Shown: positions 50,601 through 62,064, counted from the stretch's first letter. The stretch is 64,000 nucleotides of DNA from Heterohyrax brucei (GCA_028571685.1 CM053140.1:57232201-57296200); one strand, 5' to 3'. Notes: generated by a model from the sequence alone, not told the origin. A program made the numbers and translations.

Positions 50601-50989
50601 TAAGGCCTTATAGGTGGGAAAATTGAGGCTCCAAAAAGGTTATTGACCTGTTAGAGATAACAGAGCAAGTTAGTAGCAAAACTAGAACTTGAAATGAGGT
50701 CTGCCTCTAGAGTTCACAGGCTGTACCCTCCAGCTGGCCCCCAGGACTGCTAGGAGGGCCTCAGCTAACACCTCATGTCTGGTTGCTGTTCAGGTCCAGC
50801 TCCCTCCTGTCTCACTTCACCCCTTGTGCTCTTCTCCTTCCTGCCCTCCTTTTTGTTCCCCATCCACTCACCATACCCTTCTGTCAGGTCACAGGTCACA
50901 CTGCTGCTAGGCCAATGGGGCCTTCTCCAGGGCCACCACAGCTGATCCCTCTTCTGGTTCTTCTCTTGCCACTGTCACTTTTCATGTTC

Positions 50990-51110
50990 CTTAGAGTGCA
51001 CCACCTCTTCCTCCTCCTCCTCTATCACCTCTTCTTCCTCCTCCCCCCTCCTTTCCCTCCTCCCTACCCCTCCTTTTTTACCTCCCTCCTCTTCCACCTC
51101 CTCATAGCTG
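50990..51110. repeat. Polypyrimidine (CTC-rich) tract
   Basis: Over 100 bases almost all C or T on the plus strand (CCTCTTCCTCCTCCTCCTCT and similar). Such homopurine-homopyrimidine DNA can form triplex structures. Confidence 0.8.
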
Positions 51111-52234
51111 GTGGCCCAGAGCTGTCCTGAGTCCTATTCTACACTGTCCTGGGCGCGAAAGCTACCATTTCTCTGTCATCAGTTCCTATTTGAAAGCCAC
51201 ATGCTGTCTCCAGCCCAGCTAGCTCACTACAGGCCACAAGTGTAACGAATAATAATAAATAGTTAACAATTATTAACTCCTTGTTACGCAAAAGATGCAT
51301 TATGTTACTTGCTGTGTCTCATCTGTCCACAAGCACCCTCCAGGCATGGGTTTTGCCATCTCCCATTTGAAGATTTGAAAACTGAAATCACTTGTCTAGG
51401 CCCACAGTTACAATGTGGCGGGCTGGGATGTGAGCTGGGCATGAACTGAGGCCGGAGGCCACTGCCCACTCGGCTGCACCTCCTGTGTGTGTGCATCTGC
51501 TGCCTGGGCGCCTCCACCTGATTGTCCCTCAGGCTTCTGAAACTGCCCGGTGCCTCTTCACCACGAAGAGAAGCCCCATCATCTCCCCATCACCCAGGTC
51601 AACTGTGGCCTCGTTCTCACTCACACTGTCTCAGTCCCCAGATAGAAATCCTTCAGTTTCTGTTCTGCATGTCTCCTGGTCCTCCTATCACCTTCTCCTG
51701 GCCTCACTGCCTCCAAATCTAGCCTCCTCACCAAAAGCCCTCACAGTGCAGGTCTCTCCTGAAACCAAGGATCTGACCACGTCTCTCACAGTGGCTTGGC
51801 TCTATAATCCTTTGATTTCTGGCTCTAGAAGTCTCACTGGCCTATCTCAAACCCTTCCTAACACCTTCCTACTCTCTAAAAAGCAGAATAGCCCACCTGC
51901 TGTCTTGCTTTTTCATATATCTTTGTCTTTATCCCAGCTGTTCCCTCTGCTGGGTACCTCCTGCACCCTCACACTAATACTTCAAGATACCACTAAAAGG
52001 CCACCTTCTGCAGGAAGTCCTCTGTGATTGTCTCAGTGAGGCTGAGCATTTGTCCCACCATAGTAGATCTGAATCCTTGTATTTCTCCTCTTCCCAGCCT
52101 CACCCCTCACAGTCTCTTATGTGGATGGATGCAATGACCTCCCACTGGGAAGTCTGCTTCTGCCCACCTCCAAACTCTGTCCAGTATGTTTTTCACTCAG
52201 CAGAGTGACCTTTTGAAAAATTAAGTCAGATTAT

Positions 52235-52420
52235 ATGTAAGAAAAATTCCAATTGCTTTAGAATCTGTTCCAACTCATGGTGACCTCTGTGTGTCAGAGT
52301 AAGACTGGGGTCCATCAGGTTTTTAGTGACTGATTGTTGGGAAAGAAGTTGCCGGGTCTTTCTTTTGAGGTGCATCTGAGTGGATTTTAACCACTGTTGG
52401 TATCACCCAGGGTTCCTCAC
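52235..52420 (-). repeat. AfroSINE long variant, minus orientation
   Basis: Tail complement ATCTGTTCCAACTCATGGTG, long-variant block GGGTCTTTCTTTTGAGGTGC, head complement CACCCAGGGTTCCT. Confidence 0.8.
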
Positions 52421-52686
52421 ATTGTCACTCTGCTTAACTTTTCTTTCTACTACCTACAAGCCCCTGCATAATCTTCTTTTCCTTGCCCACTGCTCTGAGC
52501 TCAACTCTGACTTCTCTTCTCTACTAGTTTAGTTCCAGACACACTAGCCTCATCTCGGTTCTTCAAAGACATTCAACTCTTTCTCTCCTTAGGATCTTTG
52601 CACTTGCTGTGCTCCTCCTTGAAGTTCTTCTCTCTTCCCTTCTCTCCTCTCTTCCAAGTGACTAGCTCCATTACCTCCCTACCTGT

Positions 52687-53735
52687 GATGTTTAAGGTTG
52701 TGTGTCAGCTTGGTGGGGAAATGACTGTCAGTGGTTTGGCAGTTACGATGTATAGCTTGGCAGCTTTTTCATGATGTAATCGCTTCATGACAAGATCTGA
52801 TATAATGTGATCACCTTCATGATGACATCTGCTATAAGCAGCCGATCCATTGAAAATGAGTTTCCTTGGGGGTGTGGCCTGCATCCAATATAGGTGGACT
52901 TTCTGACAAAGCCTGCTGGTTTTTATGTACTCTGGATCCTGCAGCTGTCTCCTGTTCATCTGATCTCCAGTTCTTGGGACTTGAAATAGCAGCTTATCTG
53001 CCAATCTTGGGATGCGTTGGCCTCTGCACCCTGTTAGCCAGAGGCCTGCTGTCTGACCTACCAATCTTGGGCTCTCCAGTCTTTGCAACTACATGACTCA
53101 GGAGCAGCCTCTAGCCTAACCAATGGACTTGGGACTTACCAGCCTCTACAAGCACTTGAGCCATTATATATATATGTATATATTTCTCTCAATATATATT
53201 CCAATGTGTTTTAGTCAGCTAGTGCTTCTCTAACAGAAATACCACAAAGTGGATGGCTTTAAAAAGAGAAATGCTTATTCTTTCACAGTCCCGTAGGCTA
53301 CAAGTCTATATTCAGGATGCCTAATCCAGGAGAAGGCTTTTCCTCTGCTGGAAATCATTGTGTTGCATCAGTCTTTGTTCTTCGGTGCTCTCTTCTCCTG
53401 GTGCTGCTTTCTTGATGGGGTAAGGTTCCCGAATCTCTGCTTGCTTCCCTTTCCTTTTATCTCTTGTAGAATGAAACGATTAAGGGTGGTGAAAGCCGTA
53501 CTCCAGGGAAACTCTCTTTACAGTGAAGCAAGGAGTTGATCTTACAAAGGGATTTACAGTTCCACCCTCTAACATACAGCATAGGAAAATCACAAAATGG
53601 AGGACAATCATAAAATACTAAGAATCATGGCCCAGCCACATAGCTACACACATTTCTCAGGGGACACAGTTCAATCCATGACACCATACTTCACTGGTTT
53701 TGTGTCTCTACAGAACCCAGCCTAAGATACTACCT
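52687..53735. repeat. Ancient interspersed repeat split by an LTR
   Basis: The stretch 52687-53206 (starting near GTTGTGTGTCAGCTTGGTGG, with CAGCCTCTACAAGCACTTGA and a TATATA run at the end) continues at 53684-53735 (CTACAGAACCCAGCC). It resembles an old mammalian repeat ending in an AT-rich run and a CTGTTTCTCTGGAGAACC-like end. I cannot name it. It acted as target for the LTR at 53207. Confidence 0.5.
53207..53683 (+). mobile_element. LTR, MaLR/ERVL-like, third copy (solo)
   Basis: Starts TGTTTTAGTCAGCTAGTGCT and ends TTCAATCCATGACA. No clean target duplication is visible (CAATG versus CCATA), so the borders are slightly uncertain. Confidence 0.78.
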
Positions 53736-53899
53736 AAAAGAGGTTTTCCAGTTATTCTGCATCACGATATCTGTTCTTCTCTTCAGAGCAGATGTCAAAT
53801 GTATAATTAAGTATTCACTTGTCTCTCCTCTCTGTCTGTCTCTCCTACTAGGCTGTAAGCTCCCTGAAGGCAGAAGCCATGTTTATCTTCTCCACTACT

Positions 53900-54680
53900 T
53901 CACTCATGGTAAAATATTATAATAACATGTGCAAAGAGTTGGAGATAAAAAAAATCAAAAGGGGAGAATATGCTTGGCATCTTCTTAAGTTGAAAGAACT
54001 GAAGAAGAAATTCAAGCCTCAAGTTGCAACAGTTGAAAGGATTCTACTGAGAAAATATTAAATGATGCAAGAAGTATCAAAAGATGGAAGAAATACACAG
54101 AGTCACTGTACCAAAAGGAGTTGGTCATCATCCAACCATTTCAGGAGGTAGTATAGGGTCAAAGACTGATGATGGTGAAAACAGCCTGAGCTTCCCCAGA
54201 GGCACTGGTGAGGAACATAGCTGCAGCAATGCATGGAACACCGACCGAGATGTTGCAACAAGTGGATGCAATGTTGAAGTGCTCACTCATCTATGCCAAG
54301 ACATGTGAAGCACGGCTACCTACCCAACAGACTGGAAGAGATCCCTATCTGGATCCCTGTTTGGATTTGCCTAACCCAAGACAGGTGATCCAGCTGAATG
54401 CAGAGATTATTCAACAGTATTACTAGTATTACACACAGGTAACATTCAGCTGAAGATCATTCAAAAGCAGCTGCAACAGTACATTGACAGGGAACTGCCA
54501 GAAACTCAAGTTGGATTTAGCTGAGGATGTGGAACGAAGGATATCGTTGCTGATGTTAAATGGATCCCGACTGAAAGTGGAGAATACCAGAAAGATGTTT
54601 ACCTGTGATTTATTGACTATGAGAGAGTATTCAACAATGTGGATCATAACAAATTATAGATGACCATGAGAAGGATGGGA
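53900..54680 (+). mobile_element. RTE LINE fragment (reverse transcriptase part), plus orientation
   Basis: Broken plus-strand frames resemble RTE ORF2: LKIIQKQLQQYIDRELPETQ then DVKWIPTESGEYQKDVYL and a degraded version of the DY.KAFDCVDH motif, with in-frame stops. The piece ends before the catalytic YADD region. Confidence 0.78.
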
Positions 54681-54823
54681 ATTCTCTCTCCCTGGCCCTT
54701 ACCCAAACCTAGACCCAGTGGAACCATTAGTGTATATTGACTGAGTGAATGGGTCTGTTCCAAGAATGCTTGCACTGACTCTTGGGGCTTGGACAAAGGG
54801 CTTTGGTGCAGAGATGATCTGTG

Positions 54824-54824
<1 letters not shown>

Positions 54825-54909
<85 letters not shown>
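54825..54909. repeat. (CA)n microsatellite, about 42 units
   Basis: 85 bases of uninterrupted CA. The perfect, long array suggests it is still unstable in length. Confidence 0.97.
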
Positions 54910-54912
<3 letters not shown>

Positions 54913-54954
54913 TACTTACATCCTTTAGAGCTTAAACTGCCCCCCACCCAAAAA

Positions 54955-55112
54955 GCAAACCCATCTCTAGTCAGTCAGTGTTGACTCATAGTGACACTAT
55001 AGGACAGAGTAAACCTGCCCAATCTGGTTTCCAAGCAGTGCCTGGGGAATTTGAGCTGCTAACCTGTTGGTTGACAGTCCAGCTCTTAACCACTGGACCA
55101 CCAGGGCTCCAT
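54955..55112 (-). repeat. AfroSINE, minus orientation
   Basis: Tail complement GTGTTGACTCATAGTGACAC, head complement CCACTGGACCACCAGGGCTC. Confidence 0.88.
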
Positions 55113-55423
55113 CTTTAGAGCTTAGACCCAAGGTGTTCCCCAGATTAGGGAGAGAGAAGGTTAAGGAGGGAAGGCTCACCAGGAAGTGACTGCTCACAGC
55201 CACCTAGTGGTCACCTTTGGAACTGCCCAAGCTTCACTCCCAGGTCCTTCAAGGAGAAGATGCCATCTGGGCTAGAAGGGGAGGTGCAGTGCGCGTGGTT
55301 AGAGGCGCACCTGCATTCAGCTGTTCCGTTTATTGTGTGACTTGTGTCAAGACGCTTGGCTATGAAGCAGAGACGCTGACCTTCGCAGGGTTGTTGTAAG
55401 CACCGGGCTCTGGTCTGGCCCTT

Positions 55424-56100
55424 CGTTGTTGTTGGGTGTCACTGAGTTGGTTCTGATTCGTGACAACCCTGTGCCCAACAGAAGGAAGCACTACTTGGTC
55501 CTGCACGATCTGCATAACCATTACAGTGCTTGAGCCCATGGTTGTGGTCACTGCGTCTGATCTTCCTCTTTTTCAAAGACCCTCTACTTTATCAAGCGTG
55601 ATGTCCTTCTCCACGGATGGGTACTTCCTGATAAACCTGTCCAAAGTATGTGAGACGAAGTTTCACCATCCTTGCTTCCGAGGAGCATTCTGGCTGTGTT
55701 TCTTCCACGACAGACTTGTGTGTTCTTTTGGCAGTCCACGCGATATTCAGTTTTCTTCACGAACACCACGATTCCAAGGCGTCCGTTCTTCTTGGTCTTC
55801 TTATTTATTATTCAGCTTTCATATGCTCACGAAGAGACTGTAAACATCACGCCTTGAGTCATAGTCTTCAGGGTAACATCTTTACATTTCAACACTTTAA
55901 AGAGGCATTTTGCAGCAGATTTGCCCAATGCGATTAGTCTTTTAATTTCTTGTTTCGGCTGCCATGGGTGTTGATTGTAGATCCAAGTAAAACAAAGTCT
56001 TTGACAACCTCATTCTTTGCTCTGTTTATCGTGATGTTGCTTATTGGTCTAGTTGTGAGGATTTGGGTGTTCTTTATGATTACGTGCTTGGCAAATCCAT
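55424..56100 (-). mobile_element. RTE LINE 3' fragment, minus orientation
   Basis: It repeats the first 700 bases of the element at 46150 (GTTGTTGTTGGGTGTCACTG at the left, then CCTCTTTTTCAAAGACCCTC and TTGCAGCAGATTTGCCCAAT). It is 5' truncated with many changes. Confidence 0.85.
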
Positions 56101-56107
56101 TGCCTTC

Positions 56108-56250
56108 AAACTGTCTGTGACTCATAGCCATCCTACAGTCAGAGAAGAACTGTCCTACAGAGTTTCCAAGGAGCACCTGGTAGACTTGAACCGTTGACCT
56201 TTTGGTTAGCAGCTGTAGCACTTAACCACTATATCACCAGGGTTTCCAGG
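56108..56250 (-). repeat. AfroSINE, minus orientation, at RTE end
   Basis: CTGTGACTCATAGCCATCCT tail complement, CTTTTGGTTAGCAGCTG B-box complement and ATCACCAGGGTTTCC head complement, directly beside the RTE fragment. Confidence 0.85.
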
Positions 56251-56669
56251 CACTTGATAGGTAGCAAGAATTGGAGAGGGCATCTATGGTGGGCAAGAAA
56301 GAAGTAACACTGTAGGGGCAGAGGGCATGACAAGGACAGGCAAGGAGGGACTTACCTTTCCTCTACAGAGCAGGTCTTTGAGGAGGAGAGAACTGGATGG
56401 CAGTGATAGCCTCAGCTGAGTCCTCATACCTGCATGAAGTGAAGAAACAGCCAGTGAAAACGCCCAAGGGCAGCTTCTCCCTTGTCCACAGCCTGGGCCT
56501 TCAATGGCTGAGTCCCCTGCACCGGATGCCTGGACCCCTAAGTCAGACACTGCCTCCTGCTTGGACACCTGGGTTCTGCTCCGGATGCATGTGAAGACTT
56601 TCCCTTGCCTCCACCACTCACTCTGTTGCTGTCAGTCCTCACCTCTCTGAGTGATGCTGTCTACCCCTC

Positions 56670-56835
56670 GAATCACTGTTACTACTGGCACATCTATGTT
56701 TCATACGTACTCACTGCTAATAATGTGCCAGGCACCCTCCCAACAATCCTATGGGATAACACCCCAATTTTATAGTCAAGAAAAGAGGTACAGAGAAGCC
56801 AGTGAAAGCCACACCACTAGTAAATGGGGGAGTTA
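56670..56835. repeat. MIR-like SINE fragment
   Basis: ATAATGTGCCAGGCACCCTC then CCCAATTTTATAGTCAAGAA, typical MIR order. Confidence 0.55.
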
Positions 56836-57502
56836 GAATCTGAATCCAGTCTACACTCCTGACCACCTCTACCCCCTAAGAACCCCAGACTTGCCATGTC
56901 TAACGTGAAGTGTATCATCTTCCCCAGCCCTGAGCCTCTCTCTCTTTCTCTCATCTTACCAAGTTCCGTGCCACCTGACCCTGTGACCTTCTACACCTTG
57001 CCCCCTACCCAAGTCTCAGATCTGCATAATGGACCCTGACTGTGGGAGAGACAGTGATGCCTGAGCAGCAGGGACTGGGGTTCAGGCCTTCTGATTTCCT
57101 CCAGCTGTGTTGGTCTCTTTACTCCCCACCCCCATCCCACAGCCCTGGATGACTCCGGTGAGGATCAGAGCTGGAGACAGGGGGAGGAGGAGCCACATCT
57201 GCCACATCTGGAGAAATCTCCGGGGTGGTTCCTTGAGACTAAGGATGAGCAGGATTGGGAAGAGGGAGCTGTTTCTCCACCTGTCTCCCAATCATACAAT
57301 GGGAGCCTGAGCAGGCCTATGCTGGGTGCTGAGCAGCGGGGTCTGCTGCTTCCAAGTTCTTTCAGCTCCTCATTTCTTTCCACTTCAGGGAAGTGACCTC
57401 CTCCCCCGCTGGTTTACCAGATCTTTGAATAAATAATTCAGTTTTGAAATCATGCCCTTCCACCCTTCCCGTGCTGTGAGGGCGCTATTGGGCCGACACG
57501 AG

Positions 57503-57510
57503 TGACGTCA
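57503..57510. promoter_or_regulatory. Perfect palindromic CRE (TGACGTCA) upstream of GPR3
   Basis: The full eight-base cAMP-response element stands about 970 bases before the GPR3 first-exon donor. Perfect CREs are rare by chance. Binding is inferred only. Confidence 0.55.
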
Positions 57511-57599
57511 TCAGCTCCTTATCCTAGTCCCAGAATCACGAGGACCTGCCCGGCAGCAGCTTGCATACCTGGTCACTGCCAGTCTGGACCACTGAGCCT

Positions 57600-58080
57600 G
57601 TCCTCTTCACCCTGAGGCCCATTTATCACAGTCACCTATTATCTTTGTTCCAGGATTTCACCACCCTCATCACTTAGCTTTGTCACCTCAGGACCTCAGG
57701 ACTTCTGACAGGGTCACGGTGACCTGAAGTCTCATCACCTAAAAGATCCATCTTCCCTTGCCACTGCCACCTCGGGATTCCTGAACCTCATCATACCTGA
57801 GTCACACTGACACCCCTATGGTTGCCCTGGGGGACTCACTTTCCACCGTCAGCGTCCCACAGCCTCCATCTCCCAAGATCCTGTCACCACGTTCATACCG
57901 TCACTGCCACCCACCTCCCTGCTCCCTTGTGATCCTGTCACTGTCACCTCAAGGCCCCTTCTTTTCGGCAGCCCAGTCATCCCCACCTCTCCATTCAGAC
58001 CTGTCACTCTGTCCCTGTCACTTGGTTCCGTCAGCCTGTCTCTGTCACCCAAGTGTCCCATCATCCCTTAGCCTATCTGA
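57600..58080. repeat. Degenerate CCTGTCAC-type tandem tract
   Basis: Units such as CTTTGTCACCTC, CCTGTCACTGTCACCTC and CTCTGTCACCC recur every 15-35 bases upstream of the GPR3 promoter. It reads as an old minisatellite. Confidence 0.5.
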
Positions 58081-58179
58081 GCCCTCTGTGTGCTCTCCGC
58101 ACTCATCCTTCGCAGCCTCTCTAAGGCTTCTCCAAAGCTCACCCACCGTCGACCCCAGAACCCCTAGCCCACAGAGGGC

Positions 58180-58477
58180 GCCGCGTCAAGGACAGCGCGG
58201 GCTGACTCGGGAGGGGGCGGGGCCGCGGCCACGATCGCTTTTTATGAATGGGGGAGCGGGCGGTGCGAGGCCTCATTACTTTGCCGCGCGACGCTCTTTG
58301 CGTCTCAGCGCGCTGCTCCCATTGGCTGGTCGGGCAGCTGGCGTCACCGAGCCGGTGCCGGGGGCGGGTCGGGGCGGGTGACTCACACCACTTCTCCCGC
58401 GGCCGCGGGGGCTTCTCGGGGTCCGCGCACACCCGCGCGGCCCGGACCTGAGTGGAGCTTCACAGCGATCCCGAGCG
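58180..58477 (+). promoter_or_regulatory. GPR3: GPR3 CpG-island promoter and untranslated first exon
   Basis: Dense CpG, GC boxes (GGGGGCGGGG near 58212, GGGGCGGGTCGGGGCGGG near 58362), an inverted CCAAT box (ATTGG 58321-58325) and an AP-1 consensus TGACTCA (58379-58385). A strong donor GTGAGT starts at 58478, matching the acceptor before the coding exon at 59546. The transcription start lies within the island but cannot be fixed. Confidence 0.75.
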
Positions 58478-59545
58478 GTGAGTAGCGGGACCTGTCTCAG
58501 GCACCAGGCGTCCGGTAGGGCACACAGGATGCTAGGGCTCTGGGAGGCGGGAGGCTCCCAGCTCCAGGCCATAGTCAGAGGTTGGAGCTGGAATCTAGGT
58601 TCTGGGCGAGCAAGCGGAGGGGCCAAGTGTCCGGATGCTGAGAGCTGTCAGTTGGATAGCTGGGTGACCCGGCGGGGGGTAAGCATATCTGCAGGGACCC
58701 GAGGCCTTGAAAGGGCAAGTGGTCATCTAAGGCTGGGCCGGCAGGGCATCTGGAGCAGGGACCCAGGCGTCCGAGGAAAGGTGAAGGTGTCTGATTTAGG
58801 GATCCAAGCATTCAGGCATGAGGGGAAGGCAGCCCCAGGATCCAGGTGTCCGGGCAGAAGGAGGGGTCTGGTGTTGGAAACAGGTTCCTGCAGGCCAGAT
58901 CTGTTCCGGGGAGTTAGCACTTCAGACAGGAAGAGAGTCAGAAGTGGGGGTTGGGGTGAGACTGACTTCCCAGGTGTTGTCACTCCAGGAGTCTGGAGTG
59001 GGGGCTGGCTGGAGCTTCTCGCGCATTCCCTGGGGGCGGAGCCTGAGCTGACAGTACTGACAGTCGTGAGGGGTCTAGGAAGCCTCTGAAACGAGCGTCA
59101 TCCACCTCGAGAGGAGGGAACAGAGCTGCCCTCACTCTAAAGATGTGATGTGTTTCCCTCCCCCACTTTTGAGCCTTTCCAGGTATCTCCTACGGGCCCC
59201 TCTGGGCTCGAGGTAACCACTTGTCTGGTTCTCTGTTCACACACATGAGAGAGCCAGCTGGCCAAAGAGGCCTGCAAGACCTAGGGAGTCAGGGGGAGGA
59301 GGGTGAAGAGACCCAGGACAGGGACATCTCCCCCACAATCAGGAAAAGAGACCCCTGGTTAGAGGCCTAGGGACATTAGAGAGGACAAAGATGCCCTGGA
59401 AGACGCCCAGGGCATTAATGAGACAGAATCCCGCCACGCTGAGGAGAGATGCTCACCAGGTATCCTGAGCGACACCACATTCCCTCCAGGCCCTTGCACC
59501 CAGCCCCCAACCCCACCTGCCTCTGACAGGGCCTTTCTCCTGCAG
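58478..59545 (+). other. GPR3 intron 1
   Basis: GC-rich intron with degenerate units like GGATCCAGGTGTCCGGG and ACCCAGGCGTCCG at 58500-58870. A 203-codon frame starting at 58478 crosses the donor and has no family resemblance, so it is not called. Confidence 0.6.
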
Positions 59546-59550
59546 GTGCC

Positions 59551-60543
59551 ATGATGTGGGGTGTAGGCAGCCCCCTGGCCTGGCTCTCATCTGGCTCAGG
59601 CAATGTGAATGTGAGCAGCGTGGGCTCAGCGGAGGGACCCACAAGCCCAGGATCACCTCTGCCCTCACCCAAGGCCTGGGATGTGGTCCTGTGCATCTCT
59701 GGCACCCTGGTGTCCTGCGAGAATGCACTGGTGGTGGCCATCATTGTGGGCACTCCCGCCTTCCGTGCCCCGATGTTCCTGCTGGTGGGCAGCCTGGCTG
59801 TGGCAGACCTCCTGGCAGGCCTGGGCCTTGTCCTGCACTTCGCAGCTGTCTTCTGCATTGGCTCGTCGCAGATGATCCTGGTGCTGGTGGGTGTGTTGGC
59901 CATGGCCTTCACGGCCAGCATTGGCAGCCTTCTGGCCATCACTGTCGACCGTTACCTGTCTCTGTACAATGCCCTCACCTACTACTCAGAGACAACGATG
60001 ACACGGACCTACGTGATGCTGGCCCTAGTGTGGGGGGGTGCCCTGGGCCTGGGGCTGCTACCTGTGCTGGCTTGGAACTGCCAGAGTGACCCAGCCACAT
60101 GTGGCGTGGTGCATCCACTCTCCAAGAACCATCTGGTGGTCTTGGCTGTGGCCTTCTTCATGGTGTTCGGTGTCATGCTGCAGCTCTATGCCCAGATCTG
60201 CCGCATCGTCTGCCGCCATGCCCAGCAGATTGCCCTCCAGCGGCACCTGCTGCCCGCTTCCCACTACGTGGCCACTCGCAAGGGCATTGCCACCCTGGCC
60301 GTGGTGCTGGGTGCCTTTGCCGCCTGCTGGCTGCCCTTCACCGTCTACTGCCTGCTGGGTGATGCCCACTCACCGCCCCTTTACACCTATCTCACCTTGC
60401 TCCCTGCCACCTACAACTCCATGATCAACCCCATCATCTATGCCTTCCGCAACCAGGATGTGCAGAAGGTGCTGTGGGCTGTCTGCTGCTGCTGTTCCTC
60501 TTCCAAGATGCCATTCCGATCCCGCTCCCCTAGTGATGTCTAG
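59551..60543 (+). CDS. GPR3: GPR3, constitutively active Gs-coupled receptor
   Basis: One uninterrupted coding exon of 330 codons, the same length as human and nearly identical to it. The acceptor (TCTCCTGCAG) ends at 59545, five bases before the ATG. The start is a double Met (MMWG) as in human. The extracellular N terminus has an NVS glycosylation site at 20-22. Seven helices follow. Key motifs are Asp86 in TM2, DRY 133-135, CWLP 259-262 and NPIIY 293-297. The tail has CCCC at 312-315 (likely palmitoylation) and ends SPSDV. Family knowledge: raises cAMP without a known obligate ligand, keeps oocytes in meiotic arrest, and acts in neurons and thermogenic fat. No lesion. Confidence 0.98.
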   Translation: MMWGVGSPLAWLSSGSGNVNVSSVGSAEGPTSPGSPLPSPKAWDVVLCISGTLVSCENALVVAIIVGTPAFRAPMFLLVGSLAVADLLAGLGLVLHFAAVFCIGSSQMILVLVGVLAMAFTASIGSLLAITVDRYLSLYNALTYYSETTMTRTYVMLALVWGGALGLGLLPVLAWNCQSDPATCGVVHPLSKNHLVVLAVAFFMVFGVMLQLYAQICRIVCRHAQQIALQRHLLPASHYVATRKGIATLAVVLGAFAACWLPFTVYCLLGDAHSPPLYTYLTLLPATYNSMINPIIYAFRNQDVQKVLWAVCCCCSSSKMPFRSRSPSDV

Positions 60544-61545
60544 TAGCATCTTGATGACCATTCAGCCCTGATTGCTACAGAATTCCAGAATGTTAGGTCC
60601 TGCAGGGCTTTGTTCCAATCCCCCAACTCCACACTCCCAAGACCCAGATGGTTCTGGAGTTCTAGGACACAGGGTGTTTCCAGATTCTATTCAGATTCCT
60701 GGGGGCCCAGCTGGTGCCATGGTTCTGGAATGTCCAGGCAGTCAGAGTCCCACTCAGAAAAGCCCAAAACTCAACTGGCTTGGAGACTCAGAATGCTGGG
60801 TGTTTTACAGTGCCATTCCAAGTTCCTGACTCACCCCCCCCCGTACTGACCTTAACCATGTCACTTTATTTTGAGTTTCTGAGCTTGAGATTCAGAGAGA
60901 TTAGTCACTCAGTTGCCTAGATAAGAGAAAGATGTATATATATATATAGTGTGTGCACATACAGAGTATTTATTTATTTATTTATTTATGGATTTATTTT
61001 TGGGTGGGAAGGGGCAAAAAGAGACCACACTTTGAAATCCAGGCCATACCAGGGTACCCCCAATCCCCACACCCCCATTTCTGACCTCAGTTCCTAAAGG
61101 GGGGAAAGGGAGAAAGATAAACCACCTATTTTGTTATTATTTTTGCTTATTTTTTATCGAAGAGATCATAGAAACCAGAGCCTTCTCCCCGGGCCCACCC
61201 CCTCGGGTTTACTGGGGAACACACCAGCCTCTGGTTTTTTATTTTTTTAAGAAGCCATCACCTGAGCAACCGAAAATTCCTCTGCGCTGGGACTGGCTGC
61301 CCTCTGGTGGCCATTTGGAGGAAACTGCAGTCCGGCCAGGCAGCCGGGACCCTCAATCCCACTGCAGCCTGCCATCCAGGGCCACAGCCATGGCCTGGGA
61401 GCCAGCGTCACCCTCGGTGCCCTAGAGGAGGCGGGGAGCGAGCCTCACCCGACGCCTCTGCCAACCGGGGTATGGCCCCTAGTGCACTCTCCCATACCCA
61501 TCCCCGACCTAGCCCTCAATAAAAGATGACTTTGTGATAAGTATG
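60544..61545 (+). terminator. GPR3: GPR3 3' UTR and poly(A) signal
   Basis: About 1 kb of 3' UTR ends with AATAAA at 61518-61523, followed by a TGTGTGTGTTGTGGGG downstream element at 61553-61568. Confidence 0.88.
60935..61000 (+). promoter_or_regulatory. GPR3: AU-rich element in GPR3 3' UTR
   Basis: A (TA)7 run at 60935-60948 is followed by six ATTTA pentamers between 60968 and 60996, five of them overlapping. That is the class II AU-rich element form that usually gives short-lived mRNA. Confidence 0.8.
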
Positions 61546-62064
61546 TTTCCATTTGTGTGTGTTGTGGGGAAGAACGGGACCTATAGGGGACAGTCTGGAA
61601 GAGGAAGATTGGGGCCTGGAGGCCCAGGACGGAGTGTGGCTCGCGGGTGGTCCGGTCCAGGATACCAATTCCTGATGTGCTGGAGCCACACACTCTGAGG
61701 AGCTCATACCAGAGCACTCCCTGACAACGATTCCACTCCCCCTGGGGACAGGAACTAGGGTGCTGGACTCTTCTTGGGATGAGGGTGCTCATCTCTTCTT
61801 GCTCACATTAGCCAGTTTGGGGCTTTGAAGCTGATGGGACAGGAAAGCAAAACTCCCGACCCTCCATCGTGCTCTGGAGGTTGCACAAACCCTTGGAGTC
61901 CCATAGAACATGATCCTGGCTACTCTGAGAACTTGACAGGACACTGCATCTCTTTGGGTCTCAATTACGTTAAATGAGGGTAATAGCTGTAGTTGTGGGT
62001 CCAAATGAGATGTCAGGTGCTTTCACAAAGTACATGCCCAAAGCCTGCCTGTATGTGAGTTCCC

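Noticed and set aside
54699-54984. Frames encoding runs of Cys-Val or Thr-His
   Set aside because: They are the CA microsatellite read in different frames.
57818-58381. Frame of 187 codons upstream of GPR3
   Set aside because: It crosses a degenerate tandem tract and a CpG island. Its length follows from GC content and repeats.
59556-60089. Second frame of 177 codons inside GPR3, and antisense frames there
   Set aside because: Shadow frames of a GC-rich real gene; no homology.
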